Source of the DNA: Artemia franciscana | Lineage: Eukaryota > Arthropoda > Branchiopoda > Anostraca > Artemiidae | DNA length: 64,000 nt | NCBI RefSeq assembly: GCF_032884065.1 | Contig: NC_088866.1 | Coordinates: 58,735,866 to 58,799,865, forward strand | Direction: 5' to 3' | Shown: positions 32,490-43,060 of the stretch, piece by piece | How positions within the stretch are numbered: the first letter of the stretch is position 1 | Layout of the letters: each line of letters starts with the position of its first letter | Program-made: the position numbers and the translations under genes | The notes under the pieces: model-generated | Databases searched by the model: none | The model's input: only the letters and a program-made list of their open reading frames with translations | Told to the model about the DNA's origin: nothing

Positions 32490-32770
32490 ATGCACCTGAT
32501 GAGATAAAAGTTGAGGCGGCTAGGACATGTTCTGCTGATGAAAGGTGTCAGATTGCCAAAGACTACCCATTTTTGCCCACCCTCTAGGACCAAGCGAAAT
32601 GCAGGTCGTCTCCTAATGGGGAGGGAGGAGGTTGTAAGGAAGGATTAAAGCAAAACTCGAATTTTTTCGGAGGGTGTTCAGAGGGAGACTTTAGATATTT
32701 GAAGGAGGAGGGACGTGGCTTTTTTAGCCCTAGATGGCTTAGTGCTGCAATGACTTTTTCCTAGTAATAG
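32490..32770 (+). mobile_element. RTE-like LINE 3' remnant
   Basis: A broken + strand frame reads LRRLGHVLLM, a decayed form of the LRWLGHVLRM motif, then CPPSRTKRNAGRLLMGREEVVRKD, and further along a DFR segment near the end (32690-32740). This is the typical C-terminal end of arthropod RTE-type LINEs. It aligns with 51830-52345 and, inverted, with 11770-12310. Stops and frameshifts make it a dead 5'-truncated copy. Confidence 0.7.
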
Positions 32771-32943
32771 TGAAATAACAAGATAAGAAGACAACAAAGA
32801 ACACAATAATCAGAGCATAAAAAAGACTGAAATCATGTGCTTGCAAATCAGCAAGGTAAGGCTGAGTATCTAGAATCCATCGTTTTCCCAGAGGTCGGTT
32901 TGTCTCCACGTGGGGAACAAAACCGACAGAGGTCGGTTATAGT

Positions 32944-32947
<4 letters not shown>

Positions 32948-33022
<75 letters not shown>
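32948..33022. repeat. (TA)n microsatellite
   Basis: A pure AT dinucleotide run of about 75 bases within the ETHR intron. Confidence 0.97.
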
Positions 33023-33025
<3 letters not shown>

Positions 33026-33914
33026 ATCCCGCTGTGGTTGGCTATGATCAGATATATAGAGACTAATGGGTACTATAATTGCAGTAAGCCCTACTAGGCA
33101 CCGGCTTGCAACTTTTAGGGGACTTAGCCACCTATGCTGATTTTGAGGTATTGGTTCGTCCTAACTGAATGAAGCATTATTGTTTTTGAAATATTTTGTC
33201 AGTTGCACTATTTGATCAGTCAAACTGAGTATATACGTCTTACACAATATTCTACGGCCAAGAGCTGAATCTTCCCTAATGCCAGAAGAGGGAAGAGCGA
33301 AGCTTTTTTTGCTGTAGAGCATTCTTTCTAAGCCAGATGTTGAATTAAAACCTTTCAACTCATTCAAAGTGGGCGTTGACAAGGGTTAGGAAAGAGCTGA
33401 ATGGATGCTGAACTGGGATACGGTTAAAAGCAATTTTTCCGAATTTGTTATATTTTCTTTTCTCAAATAAAGAAACACCAAGAATTGTTGCATTGTTGAA
33501 AACCGCTATATATTGTTGAAAACCGCATTGTCGAAAACCGCATATATATTCAAATCATCTACAACCGATTAAATAATCACCATTTTCTATTTAGGAATAG
33601 TTTATACTAACAATTATTCAAGGCTTTTTGCAGGACGTAACACTAATACTGATACGATTTGAGTTACCATATATATTTTCTTATTAAGAGCTTTCTTATC
33701 CCCATTATGAAAAGGATACGGATATGCTAATTTCACTTACCAGTTTTATATTTATTACTTTAAAGTTAATTACACTTGTTAACGCTGAATTACTGCAATT
33801 TCAGCGCTCAAGTAGCTAAACAATTTACAGAAGAATTTATGGATTTCAGACTGCCTTTTTCAGTTTACTAGGGGTGGCCTACCTCAAAACTCGTGTGGGC
33901 CAAACGGGGAGAAA

Positions 33915-34020
33915 GTGTGACATACACGGTACGAAGTGCGTCTTACACGGCAGAAAAGATGCGCCATGATGGAAATGTGCCTTATGCGGTAGAACAAGTG
34001 CCACACAAGATATAAAGTAG
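33915..34020. repeat. Degenerate minisatellite, about 21-bp units
   Basis: Four to five imperfect units are seen: GTGTGACATACACGGTACGA, GTGCGTCTTACACGGCAGAA, ATGCGCCATGATGGAAA, GTGCCTTATGCGGTAGAACA, GTGCCACACAAGATATAAA. Confidence 0.6.
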
Positions 34021-34302
34021 GTATTTGAGAGTGGACAATCCATCAGTATTTACTCGGAATAAACCATGTCTTTAAATATACACATGCAGTTAGTATTAAT
34101 ACAGTACGCTCAGAAAAAAATTAATCACTAAGATTAAAATAAGGCTAATTGCAAAGATGGAAAATATTACGAGGAAGATTATATTGCACATAATTACAAT
34201 GTTATAGGGTATGACCCAAAGTCGAATGGACTCAAGGCAATGCTTATTCTAATTTCCATTTAAAATCTATGAAATCTGGATTTTTCACAGTCAAGATATA
34301 AT

Positions 34303-34441
34303 AATAATAATAATAATTTATTACAAACCCGCTTATAAAAAAGAAGCATGAAGAAGCGGAGCAAAACAAAAGAAAAGAGAAATTAAAGACGAAAACAAAT
34401 CAACCGAACATAATAATCACTAAATACAAACAAATCACACT
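34303..34441 (-). mobile_element. 3' UTR and ATT-repeat tail of the LINE
   Basis: After the ORF2 stop about 120 bases of U-rich sequence lead to GGGTTTGTAATAAATTATT and an (ATT)n tail at about 34320-34303. The truncated relative at 3780-4724 has the same type of tail. A simple-repeat tail in place of poly(A) is usual for several LINE clades. Confidence 0.75.
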
Positions 34442-37111
34442 TCAACTATCAAGCAAAAAAGTCGCTGGGAAATCAAATAATAGTGCCCTGTGTTTCACGA
34501 GAGCTTGTTTTTCAAAATTCGGCATGAACTCAACAGGATCAGGTATATGATACTTTTCTAGCAGACCAGTGTTACGGAGGTAAAGTGGCAGACCAAGCAG
34601 AAACTTTAAATATTTGCAAAGGCCTGAACGGATTCGCAACATATCCGAATTCGATAGCCAATGCCAAACGGGTGAGATGTAGTGAGCAAAGGGAAGAGCG
34701 ACGGCACGATACAACCTAGCAAGAATATGCTTATTAAATTTAAACTTCAGAGCTGCAAGTTTAGCATACCCAGACCGAAAACCCGACAGAACCTGGTCAA
34801 CAAAAAGAGCACGCGAGCTTCTGAGGTCGCTTCCATATGTGATACCTAGGTACTTCAACTTGCGGCTTGGAAGTACTACTTGCCCTGCAACGGTAACACG
34901 GGTAGCCTCGCGACGGGCAACTTCAGACGGCGCACGCGGGGGTTCAAATACAAGAAATTCTGTTTTAGCAGGGTTAATAACCAGACCAATATTAGTATAA
35001 CCTCGACTTAGGAGATCGATATTAGCTTGAAGGTTACAAAGCGATGTGCTCACCAGTAATATGTCGTCGGCGTAGCACAGTAGGCTCACATCCATACATT
35101 CAGTGTTAAAACCACCGTTAATCTTTTTTGTTACCGACGAGGTTAGTGAATTGAAGAGTACAGGGCTTAAAACCGACCCTTGACGCAGTCCCCGGTGAAG
35201 CTTAATCGGTTTCGACAGGAATTCACTACTCAACTTAACACGGATAAGGCTACTCGAATACCAGTGCCATAGGACGGCCGCTACATGTGGGTTCACACCT
35301 TGGTGCAGCAGGTTCAAAATTAACTTTGAATGAATTACCGAATCAAACGCCGCGGACACATCTACTGCACAAATTAAAAGAGTCCGTGATTGATTCTGAG
35401 CTTTCGATACTATACGCGTAAGGAGGCGATGTGCAAATGCACAACCGAGGTGGCGACGGAACCCGAATTGTCGATTGTCAATTTTACACTTGCGTAACAG
35501 CTCAGGTAACAGAAGTCTCTCTAACACTTTGCTTAATGTACTAGAAACTGTTATAGGCCTATAGCTAGAGCAGAGGTTACGATTTTTTCCCTTCTTCAAG
35601 ACGTTAGACACAATACCTAGGGCAAACGACTTAGGGACTGCACCAGAATCAAGGCACATTTGATATAGCAGCGTCAAGTGCTCAATGAGCAGAGGTGAGC
35701 TACAGCGGAGGTGTTCAGTCACAATTCCGTCGTGCCCGGGAGCCTTGCCCTTTCTCAGCTGCTTAATAACCTGGAGCACTTCGCCTATTGAGACGGTAAA
35801 ATAGTTCCGTTGGCTCAAGAGGGACGCAAAAGCTCGTGAGAGCTCGCTATCACTTTCGGTTGTTAGTTGGGCATGTTTGATCCCAAAAACTTCACTATAG
35901 TGTTTTACCCACTGCTCCTCAGGTATGTTACTAGCAGGGTTTGTCACTGGTTTAGACTGTCTAAAAGACTTCCACATAGATACAGGATTATTTGCTGCTT
36001 CTTGGGAAGCAAGTTCGGCTTCGGCAGCTTTAAGATCACTTACAGACTTATTATAAGTTTTTTTCGTGTTGCGGAACTGCTCAAACACTACACCTGACCT
36101 AGGCCTCTCGCAATCGCGCCATAATCTCAGCCAAAACTTAGCACGAGCTTTGGCTTGCCTTACTTTAGGAGAGCGACTCCAGCCAGGCTTGCTGATTCCA
36201 GGTTTAAAACGGCGAGTGGGTACAGAAGCCTGCTCAGCCGTTTTCATTGCATGTATAATCTCAGTACAATAAATGTCTAGTGCTACCAAATCACTCGAGC
36301 CATGCATCAAGAGCTGAAAGGGAACTTTTATCTTTCCGAGAATCTCATCACATGTCTGTTTATACTGGTCGGCGTTTATTTTATTCCACTCAGTCTTGGT
36401 AGCATAAATTTGGGGCTTATTCGGCCTACACGGGAAGAAGTTAGCCTTAAAGCACAAGCCAAGGTGATCACTTACTGTGTGCTCAGAGTCCACGGTGACT
36501 GGAGCACCTAGAGAGAAGTTACATAGCACATGGTCAATGTTTGTCGTTGAACCGGAATTATGGATGTACGTATATGCGTCAGTCTTTTCACAGAGATCAT
36601 ACCCAGCTGGGATTACTGAGAAGAAGATTTCGGAGAGCTTATTTGATGGGTTCGTTAAGTCGCACTGAAAGTCACCGCAGACTAGCACTCTTCGATTGCC
36701 CAGCCTAATAAGTAAGCGCGAGAGGCGGCCACAAGCTTCCGAGAACCGTTTTTCGGAAGAGAGGGTGTTTAGGTTTGTTGGTAGATAAACCGTGATCAGA
36801 ACAAAACCCCCGGGGCCAGGAAAATCTACAGCGAGGAAGAACTCACACGATTCCAGCTTTTGACATTCAAGCGAACTGTCCGTTATGATAGCAGTGCCCC
36901 CACTAGGTCGACCGCGGACTGAGGACCTTTTTGCTTCATGCATGAACACAGTTTTTTGATTCAACTGTTCGAAAAGACCAAAATTTTCGGAGGTGAGTAA
37001 ATGTTCTTGTAAGCACACAACATTAAATTGACGGCATAGTTCTTTAACGTAGTCTAGTTTGACTGAATTGTGCCCATAGATATTTCGGCAAATGATGGAG
37101 AGAGAAGTCAT
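34442..37111 (-). CDS. LINE ORF2: endonuclease and reverse transcriptase, intact frame
   Basis: An uninterrupted 889-codon frame. Residues 1 to about 225 form an APE-type endonuclease (CLQEH near 33-37, CGDFQ, SDHLGL near 214-219). About 430-720 is the reverse transcriptase: KGKAPGHDGI, SYRPITV, FGFRRHLGCA, DVSAAFDSV, GLRQGSVLSPVLFN and the catalytic YADD at about 680. The C-terminal 170 residues have no RNase H motif that I can see. The enzyme nicks target DNA and copies its own RNA there. The start codon overlaps the stop of an upstream gag-like frame (ATGA at 37111-37108). The clade is not resolved. No inactivating change is visible, but the element has lost most of ORF1, so this copy itself is probably immobile. 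Confidence 0.92.
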   Translation of the reverse strand: MTSLSIICRNIYGHNSVKLDYVKELCRQFNVVCLQEHLLTSENFGLFEQLNQKTVFMHEAKRSSVRGRPSGGTAIITDSSLECQKLESCEFFLAVDFPGPGGFVLITVYLPTNLNTLSSEKRFSEACGRLSRLLIRLGNRRVLVCGDFQCDLTNPSNKLSEIFFSVIPAGYDLCEKTDAYTYIHNSGSTTNIDHVLCNFSLGAPVTVDSEHTVSDHLGLCFKANFFPCRPNKPQIYATKTEWNKINADQYKQTCDEILGKIKVPFQLLMHGSSDLVALDIYCTEIIHAMKTAEQASVPTRRFKPGISKPGWSRSPKVRQAKARAKFWLRLWRDCERPRSGVVFEQFRNTKKTYNKSVSDLKAAEAELASQEAANNPVSMWKSFRQSKPVTNPASNIPEEQWVKHYSEVFGIKHAQLTTESDSELSRAFASLLSQRNYFTVSIGEVLQVIKQLRKGKAPGHDGIVTEHLRCSSPLLIEHLTLLYQMCLDSGAVPKSFALGIVSNVLKKGKNRNLCSSYRPITVSSTLSKVLERLLLPELLRKCKIDNRQFGFRRHLGCAFAHRLLTRIVSKAQNQSRTLLICAVDVSAAFDSVIHSKLILNLLHQGVNPHVAAVLWHWYSSSLIRVKLSSEFLSKPIKLHRGLRQGSVLSPVLFNSLTSSVTKKINGGFNTECMDVSLLCYADDILLVSTSLCNLQANIDLLSRGYTNIGLVINPAKTEFLVFEPPRAPSEVARREATRVTVAGQVVLPSRKLKYLGITYGSDLRSSRALFVDQVLSGFRSGYAKLAALKFKFNKHILARLYRAVALPFAHYISPVWHWLSNSDMLRIRSGLCKYLKFLLGLPLYLRNTGLLEKYHIPDPVEFMPNFEKQALVKHRALLFDFPATFLLDS

Positions 37112-37290
37112 TTCGTTGTAGTAGGCTTTTTCATAGCATTTCTAACTAGTGGGCATCTCATGCTGTATGAGGGGTGGGTGTTGTGGCCTTCTGGGCATAG
37201 AGCACATTTAACTGTGGTGGACGTGCATGGGGACGTCCGTGATGCGACGTGGGCACCGGCGCACTTAGAGCACTTCGGAGCGCTCTATAT
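37108..37290 (-). pseudogene. LINE ORF1 (gag-like), C-terminal remnant with zinc knuckles
   Basis: In the frame ending at TGA 37110-37108 the - strand encodes PKCSKCAGAHVA, then KCALCPEGHNTHPS, then RCPL: two CCHC-like knuckles (CxxC-H-C), typical of ORF1 nucleocapsid proteins in ORF1-plus-ORF2 LINEs. An in-frame TAG and AT-rich unrelated sequence precede it at about 37290, so the copy is truncated at the 5' end just upstream of the knuckles. Confidence 0.7.
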
Positions 37291-37419
37291 ATGATATATA
37301 TTTCAAATATATGAAATACATTTGCATAAACCCTACGTTTTAAAAATGTAAAATATAGAAAAAAAATTATTTACAAATTGTCTTGTATTACAATTGTAAT
37401 TGTTTTGAGTTTTTGTTGA

Positions 37420-38180
37420 ACTCAGAGAAACAGAGGAACTACTTGTAAAGAATCATGCGACTCGAAAACTGTTCGTTCTTTTTACAGGCTTATTTTTTCA
37501 TAGACATATAGGACGCCAATTAAGATTTAAAAAAGTGGGGATATGTGACTCCCTTCCTGACACACGCTTATAGTACCAGTAATAGTGGAATGAAATAGGA
37601 CAGTACGACTTGCTAAAGCAAAAACTTGCACAAAGACATATATCTTGAAATGAAAAAGACATCCATTTGCAGTTATCAGCTTCAGGTGGTAGTTTTAGGG
37701 CAATAAATTTGCAAAAAAAGGGGGTGAAAAATCAACAATACAAAAGCTTAGAAGACATGACACCAAACACCTAAAGAAAGCATAATTATCCTCGGAATGT
37801 CTACTGGTCTTTGATAATGAACATATTATTAATTTTTGAATTTTGACAAACGAAAAGCACTGTCAAATTTCATCAGTTAGTTTTATTTATTCATTTCCAC
37901 GGTTGAACATGGTAACACTGACAAAACATAGTAAAATCCTAAAAGCTTCATATTTTTGGAACGCCTAAAAGAAAAATCTTGGAAAATCGCAGTTTTTATG
38001 TACAAATAGACTGGAAGTGGGTTTGTTTTTATCCTGATGTCTCTTATACTTTATGGGATAATGGGATTGGCTTACTAAAATATGTCACAAAAATAAACCA
38101 GTTAAACCGAAGCTCCCTTTTTACCACGGAAATATAGGATAGTAATCTCTCTCTTTCTCTTTGACTGGTTCTGTCACAAA
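37420..38180. repeat. Dispersed repeat of unknown class, longest copy
   Basis: Parts of this segment recur in order at 22355-22690 (5' and 3' parts) and at 28015-28445 (middle part). It contains no open frame of note. The three copies suggest an old non-autonomous element of at least 750 bp. Confidence 0.6.
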
Positions 38181-39226
38181 TATAGAACATTAGTTTATTG
38201 AAGACTTATCAAATGTTTTGTGCAAACATAAATATGTAAAAAATCACCTTTGAAGTAAAATAAATACATTCAACTGAAGAATTCCTTAATTGAAGAAAAT
38301 CACTTCGAAATCAGTAAATTTAATTTTGCTAGCTATAATAGTCGAGCGAAATCCGACAATTTAGTAATCTCTAGTAAAAGATAGGAAAGAGAAATTTTCG
38401 AGAAATCATCAAAACACTTTATTTGTGATAGCGCAGAATTCAGATTTTAATACTTCTTCCATTTTGTCGACTTATTAAATTCATTTTAAGGACATTTTCA
38501 CAGAAATCTAATCTACCCCATCCTAAATCCGAAATGAAGTTAACAAGGCCTTACTCAGGAGTTTGAATTGGGAGGGGAAGTTGTTGGTTTAACTGCGGAA
38601 ATATTTTTTTTTTTTTACTTTCTTAGTCATCGAATGGCAATAAAATCGGTATGCTCATGAGTTTTTTCACATTTTCATGGGAGGGGGAGAGGGTTCCAGC
38701 TCGAGGACTTCTCCCATTTCCATTTTCGCGTGGCAAAAAAAATTGGTTTAATTTTTATTCGTTATCAGTTATATTATTTTCTCCACTACTCCAAGCACGG
38801 TCTTAATTGTTCTGAATCATTACTAATAATCAATAAATATAACAACATGAAATGATTCATTCGCCTATCAAATGTAGTCAGGGCCGTTCAAAGGGGAGGC
38901 GGAGAGGTGATTGGGGTAAGCTTCTGCAGGTACCACTGCTGGGGGTTAGCCCCCTTTGGCAAATTTTTTTTCAATTTGATTCTGCTTCTTTTTTTTGGCT
39001 TATAGGCCTATTTGAGTCGAGAGGGTGACTCTGTAATTAATTTTCCCTGGACGCCAATAACCCTAGGAGCAGCTCCGATTGAAGTCCTTGAGCTAATGCA
39101 AAATAGTTTTTTTTTGCTTGGATAGTTGAGTTGACAGCAATAAGTAAAAAGTAGCAAGTTAAAGAGATGTCATACGGTAAGTGACATTTAAACTTTTTAT
39201 CAACAAAGTAAACAAAAAGTTCTTAC

Positions 39227-39464
39227 TTGTTTTCTGGCTCTTAAATTTGAGTTTTCTGATTGTCTTCCTTGGAGGCTGTAAGGGGTTGCCACTAGGTGAC
39301 TTGATATAACACAATATATTACAATAAGCATTACCAGTGGAATGATGTATAATAACGAAATGACTGTGGTGAAATAAAATGAAGGCCAGAATGTGTTGAC
39401 ATAGGTGAAACATGTTGGGGCAGAATCTTTTCCAGGATCAAACTGAGCAATCACCAATAGGGGG
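39227..39464 (-). CDS. ETHR: ETHR-like neuropeptide GPCR, internal exon (end of TM4, ECL2, TM5, ICL3)
   Basis: The exon follows the acceptor TTGTTTACTTTTCAG and ends at donor CAA|GTAAGA; 238 bases, entered in phase 2 and left in phase 0. It encodes the end of TM4 (PLLVIAQF), ECL2 with the conserved cysteine in PTCFTYVNTFWPSFYF, TM5 (LLYIIPLVMLIVIYCVI) with its conserved proline, and a short third intracellular loop ending NLRARKQ. In ETH receptors this loop runs directly into VV.ML of TM6, exactly as the next exon starts. The three phases join without a gap: TG from the upstream exon plus C here gives the cysteine before PLL. Confidence 0.88.
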
Positions 39465-40124
39465 CTGAAAAGTAAACAAGTATTGTGAATACGGAAAAAT
39501 TGACAAACACAGAAGTAATGAAAATAACAGGTATTTAGTTAGGTTGTGTTTACAAAAAACAGTTACAACAAAGAATAGATAAGGCCATAGAAATGTGTTC
39601 CAGATCTTCAACATCAAAGTTCAATGTTTAGCTTATTTTTGGCACTTGAGATTTGTATTTCAATTTCCACCATAGTATAAAACTAGAAAAAATATGCAGA
39701 ATTTTAATGTTCGAAATATAAAAGGAAGACTGACTTTGCAAAAAAAAGGTCTGAGCTGGCTATATCAGCGCTTCAGCTATTTCATAGTCTTATTCCTTGT
39801 TTTTCGTCTTTTTTATTAATTTGGTTGTCAATTTGGTCTCCGTTCATTTTTTAATTCATTGCTCCACTATTTTATGCTTATTTTGGTCTAACAATAAATT
39901 ATTATGATTAACATTATAGGAATAAAAGTTCAGGCAAAACTCTTCAGGTACTACTGTCATTATTACGTCTTGTCATCATCTACACATGGTTTGACAAATT
40001 TGCCCAAAGTTTGAGCATCGCAGGCACTCCAAAGTTCCACTTACTGACTATTTGAGTGATTACCATACACTCTTTTGGGAACAAGTAAAAGGTTACTATC
40101 CTTCAAAGCAGCTTTGTTTCTGAA

Positions 40125-40268
40125 CAGGGGCGGATCCAGGAGGTGGTTTAGTGGCACGTGCCCCCAAAGTAGGTTAAAATTGTGCTAATTAAAGGATTGG
40201 AGCAAAAATACCTATGGGGGCCAAATTTTAATCCGTGCCCCCAAACATTAATTCTGTGCCCACCCCTG
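40125..40268. mobile_element. hAT-type MITE with 8-bp target site duplication
   Basis: The 144-bp element starts CAGGGGCGGATCCAGG and ends GTGCCCACCCCTG, giving imperfect terminal inverted repeats CAGGGGYGG. It is flanked by a perfect 8-bp direct repeat TTTCTGAA at 40117-40124 and 40269-40276. Eight-base duplications with CAGGGG-type ends are characteristic of the hAT superfamily. It is too short to encode anything, so it was mobilised in trans. Confidence 0.9.
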
Positions 40269-41129
40269 TTTCTGAAGAATTAATGTCTCGTCCATGGTCT
40301 GAACTAAGTACATATTCAGCTGAGAAAGTGTCAACTAATTGAAGGAGCTACAGGATTCTGCTCCAGTGAGGAGCAGATAGGATTCTAAAACTACAGAGAG
40401 AAGGTTTTTTTTTCCTTTGCTTCATAGAAATTCTTTTGTGGGTGTATGAAAACTTTCACCATTTAAGCTGTATGTTTAAACATATAGTAAGATTAATAAA
40501 TTTTATGAAAATGGTGAACCAGATAAAATGGTTAGCCAGGATGTTTGAAGGGTCAAGTGATAAGGGAATAGGGTAATAGGACAGAAAAATCACCGATATT
40601 GATAAAAAGGAATGAACATATTGGAAGTAATTGTGAATTTCCTGAGATAAAATCTAAGAAAACAAACAATATACTTGTTAAACGGTTATCATACCTCTTA
40701 ATTTCCAAAGAATTTACACAAAGTTTACAAGCTTTTGCACGAAAATGACTATTATATAGTTCTTTTATAAACCTTATTCTATTTTTCTAAATATGCTTGA
40801 CTTTGGAATGGACCTATAAAAGTTTAGTAAAAAACACACTTTTTCTTAATGTCCACTTCACAGATACCTAGGACAAACTAAGTGTTCAGGGATATTGTAA
40901 AAAAATCAGGAGTTTCAGCTAAAAATAATCCCTCTCTAGCTTCATTTGACTTTTTTTTCATCTGACCGTTTCTTATCTTGAAGCGAAGTCGTCTCTAGAG
41001 ATTTTTTTTTCTTTCTTTGGGCTAACCACCCAAACTGCTTGACCCCGGTGATTCAAAATGCGCTATATGATATTTTCATCAAAACGAGACATATAATCTC
41101 ATTTAATTCTGCTTCCTAGGGCTAAAGGG

Positions 41130-41460
41130 AAATGAAAAGTTTAAATGGCTAGGCTTAGGTTTGCAGATGAAGGATGGCATATGACAAAAGATTGTGCTTC
41201 TTGGCTTTTCATTTGAGGCCCAACAAAAAGCCCCCTCTCGTCCCCGAGTGTTTGGTTCCTCTTCCTGTCCCCGAAAGGGGTGGGGAGAGATCATACCAAC
41301 GGATTTAGAGGAAATTGAAACTTCATAGGTAGTAAAAAATGAAGCTTTACAAAGACTAAGGCAGAGGAGAGGCGTGCTCATCTGTGTCGACCTCAAGTCG
41401 ACCTCAAGCTGGTTGTTTCTACAGTGAGTTGTTTCTGATAGAAGTAGAAATAGAAACATA
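41130..41460 (+). mobile_element. RTE-like LINE 3' remnant, strongly decayed
   Basis: Aligned by eye with 51830-52345: a GATGAAGGATGRCATAT block, GGAAATTGAAACTTC, GAGAGGCGTGCTCATCTGTG and CTACAGTGAGTTGTT, the usual nucleotide end of this LINE family. No continuous frame remains on the + strand. The 130-codon - strand frame here is a shadow. Confidence 0.6.
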
Positions 41461-42255
41461 GAACCGACCTCTTTAAGCTCAGCGCACTCTACCAATTGTT
41501 AAATAGATTAAATACAAATTTGTTATATCTCTCTTTATTATTGGCAGAAAATGTTGCAAAATGGAGGGGAATGAGAATTTCATTACTTCATAAATGTAGC
41601 TTTTTGCATTTAACTACTTTCTTTTAATTTAGCTATTTTACATATTGGTCTATCAAGTAATTTCTCTGCAGCATTATTTCTTTTTACATATTTTATATTA
41701 TTAATTATATGTTTTATTGGTTAATATAAATAAAATCTCCTCAGTAACATCATTATGGAACAATATCTCTTGTTATACTGCACATACGTATACTTCAGCA
41801 GTACTGTTTAAGTGATAAGTCATGCAATTTTGCAAATTATATTCACCATTATCCAATTTAAAATACAATTCCAAAAGAGAATTCAAATTAGTATAGCTCT
41901 TTCACAATGGTTTATGAAGGCGTTTTATAAAATTACCTTTTAACAAACCATTTAGATTCTTAGGACACGGAAATGGAATGTTGAGTAGGGCTGTGGTTCA
42001 AGAATATGTGTATGTAATGAAGAAATCCAAATACATCTCCAAACACATCACTTTTTACTATTTTTAGGGGTAAGAGGCAGAGGGTTAGAGGCAAAACTTT
42101 TATGACGGGGCTAAAACTGTCAAAAACTCCTATTGTTACGATACTATCAAGTCCTTCAACTTCCTCTATAACGGTTTATACCATTTCTTTTCTTTAGAGC
42201 AGCTTTGCTTTAGACATTTCCAAATTTAGCACCAAGGCTTCGTTTCACTGGTGGT

Positions 42256-42257
<2 letters not shown>

Positions 42258-42346
<89 letters not shown>

Positions 42347-42353
42347 GAGAGAG
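42258..42353. repeat. (GA)n microsatellite
   Basis: GA dinucleotides run for about 95 bases with one GGGA interruption. The leucine/serine - strand frame over it is an artefact. Confidence 0.97.
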
Positions 42354-42359
42354 AAATCT

Positions 42360-42445
42360 CGAATGGCAGTTGTTCAGTTCAGCCCAAAACATAACAAATT
42401 AAAAATATTGTATTTTTTTTCTCACTGCGTTTAGGCTACAGTGGA

Positions 42446-42501
<56 letters not shown>

Positions 42502-42580
42502 AGAATGACAGGTGTTCAATTCAGTCAATATCAGCACAGACTTAAAAATCTATTTTTTATTGTCTCACTGCGTTTACAGT
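42360..42580. repeat. Diverged direct duplication around a poly(A) tract of about 50 bases
   Basis: GAATGGCAGTTGTTCAGTTC to CTCACTGCGTTTA (about 42360-42432) is repeated as GAATGACAGGTGTTCAATTC to CTCACTGCGTTTA (about 42503-42575). A run of some 50 A (42449-42499) lies between them. The poly(A) could be a retroposition tail. Confidence 0.7.
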
Positions 42581-42744
42581 TTGATTTTAAGCAATATCGC
42601 CAAATGAATCAAAATCTTCTATAATTACAAAATAGGCAAGCTACTTGCATATACATTTAATATATTGTATATGCAGTAATTTATGTAAATGCATTTTTTT
42701 GCGTTTTTACGAATTACTTTTTTTTTGTTTGGAAGGGAAGGGGG

Positions 42745-43060
42745 TTCAAACCCTTAACCCTCCTAGATACAGTCTTGTCAACAGTCACAACCAGCTGGAT
42801 ACCGAACGGCCATTGAGCAGAGTTTCACTGCCGTTTAGACAGCAGAGAGAACCAGAGATCCAGCGGAAAGCAATCGTTGCCTTTATCAACTTCCGTGCTG
42901 CTTTTGATTCGACTGATTCAGCAACTTGTCAAAGCAGCCAAATACAAGAAAGATAGCTGATGTACTTATATTAATGGTCGAGAGGTGTTTCTACTGTGCT
43001 TCACCAGGGGTTCGGAGAAGACAAAAATTTGAGAGAGTATTAAGAATAAATGCTATCCGA
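42745..43060 (+). mobile_element. LINE reverse transcriptase fragment
   Basis: The frame reads REPEIQRKAIVAFINFRAAF followed by DST. This is RT motif A (FxDFRAAFDS) with the usual YQRP-like lead-in of RTE-type LINEs, with the catalytic first aspartate replaced by N. The fragment is about 300 bases and cannot be extended with confidence in either direction. Confidence 0.65.

Larger units (their letters stand above)
31903..39226 (-). other. ETHR intron between TM5 and TM6 exons
   Basis: The phase 0 intron of about 7.3 kb has donor CAA|GTAAGA and acceptor TTTTTCAG|GTC. It contains the decayed TM6 exon copy (32048-32142), an RTE-like LINE relic, a TA microsatellite, a short minisatellite, a 2.9-kb LINE in the same orientation as the gene and a dispersed repeat. 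The stretches not listed separately (33100-33915, 38180-39226) show no gene. Confidence 0.8.

Noticed and set aside
32837..33097. Open frame with alternating tyrosine and isoleucine
   Set aside because: It is an artefact of the TA microsatellite.
35867..36668. Four overlapping + strand frames opposite the LINE ORF2
   Set aside because: They are shadows of the 889-codon - strand frame, in GC-richer coding sequence.
41103..41495. 130-codon - strand frame
   Set aside because: It is antisense to an RTE-like LINE remnant. Composition and similarity favour the + strand element.
42210..42392. Open frame of leucine/serine repeats
   Set aside because: It is the translation of a GA microsatellite.
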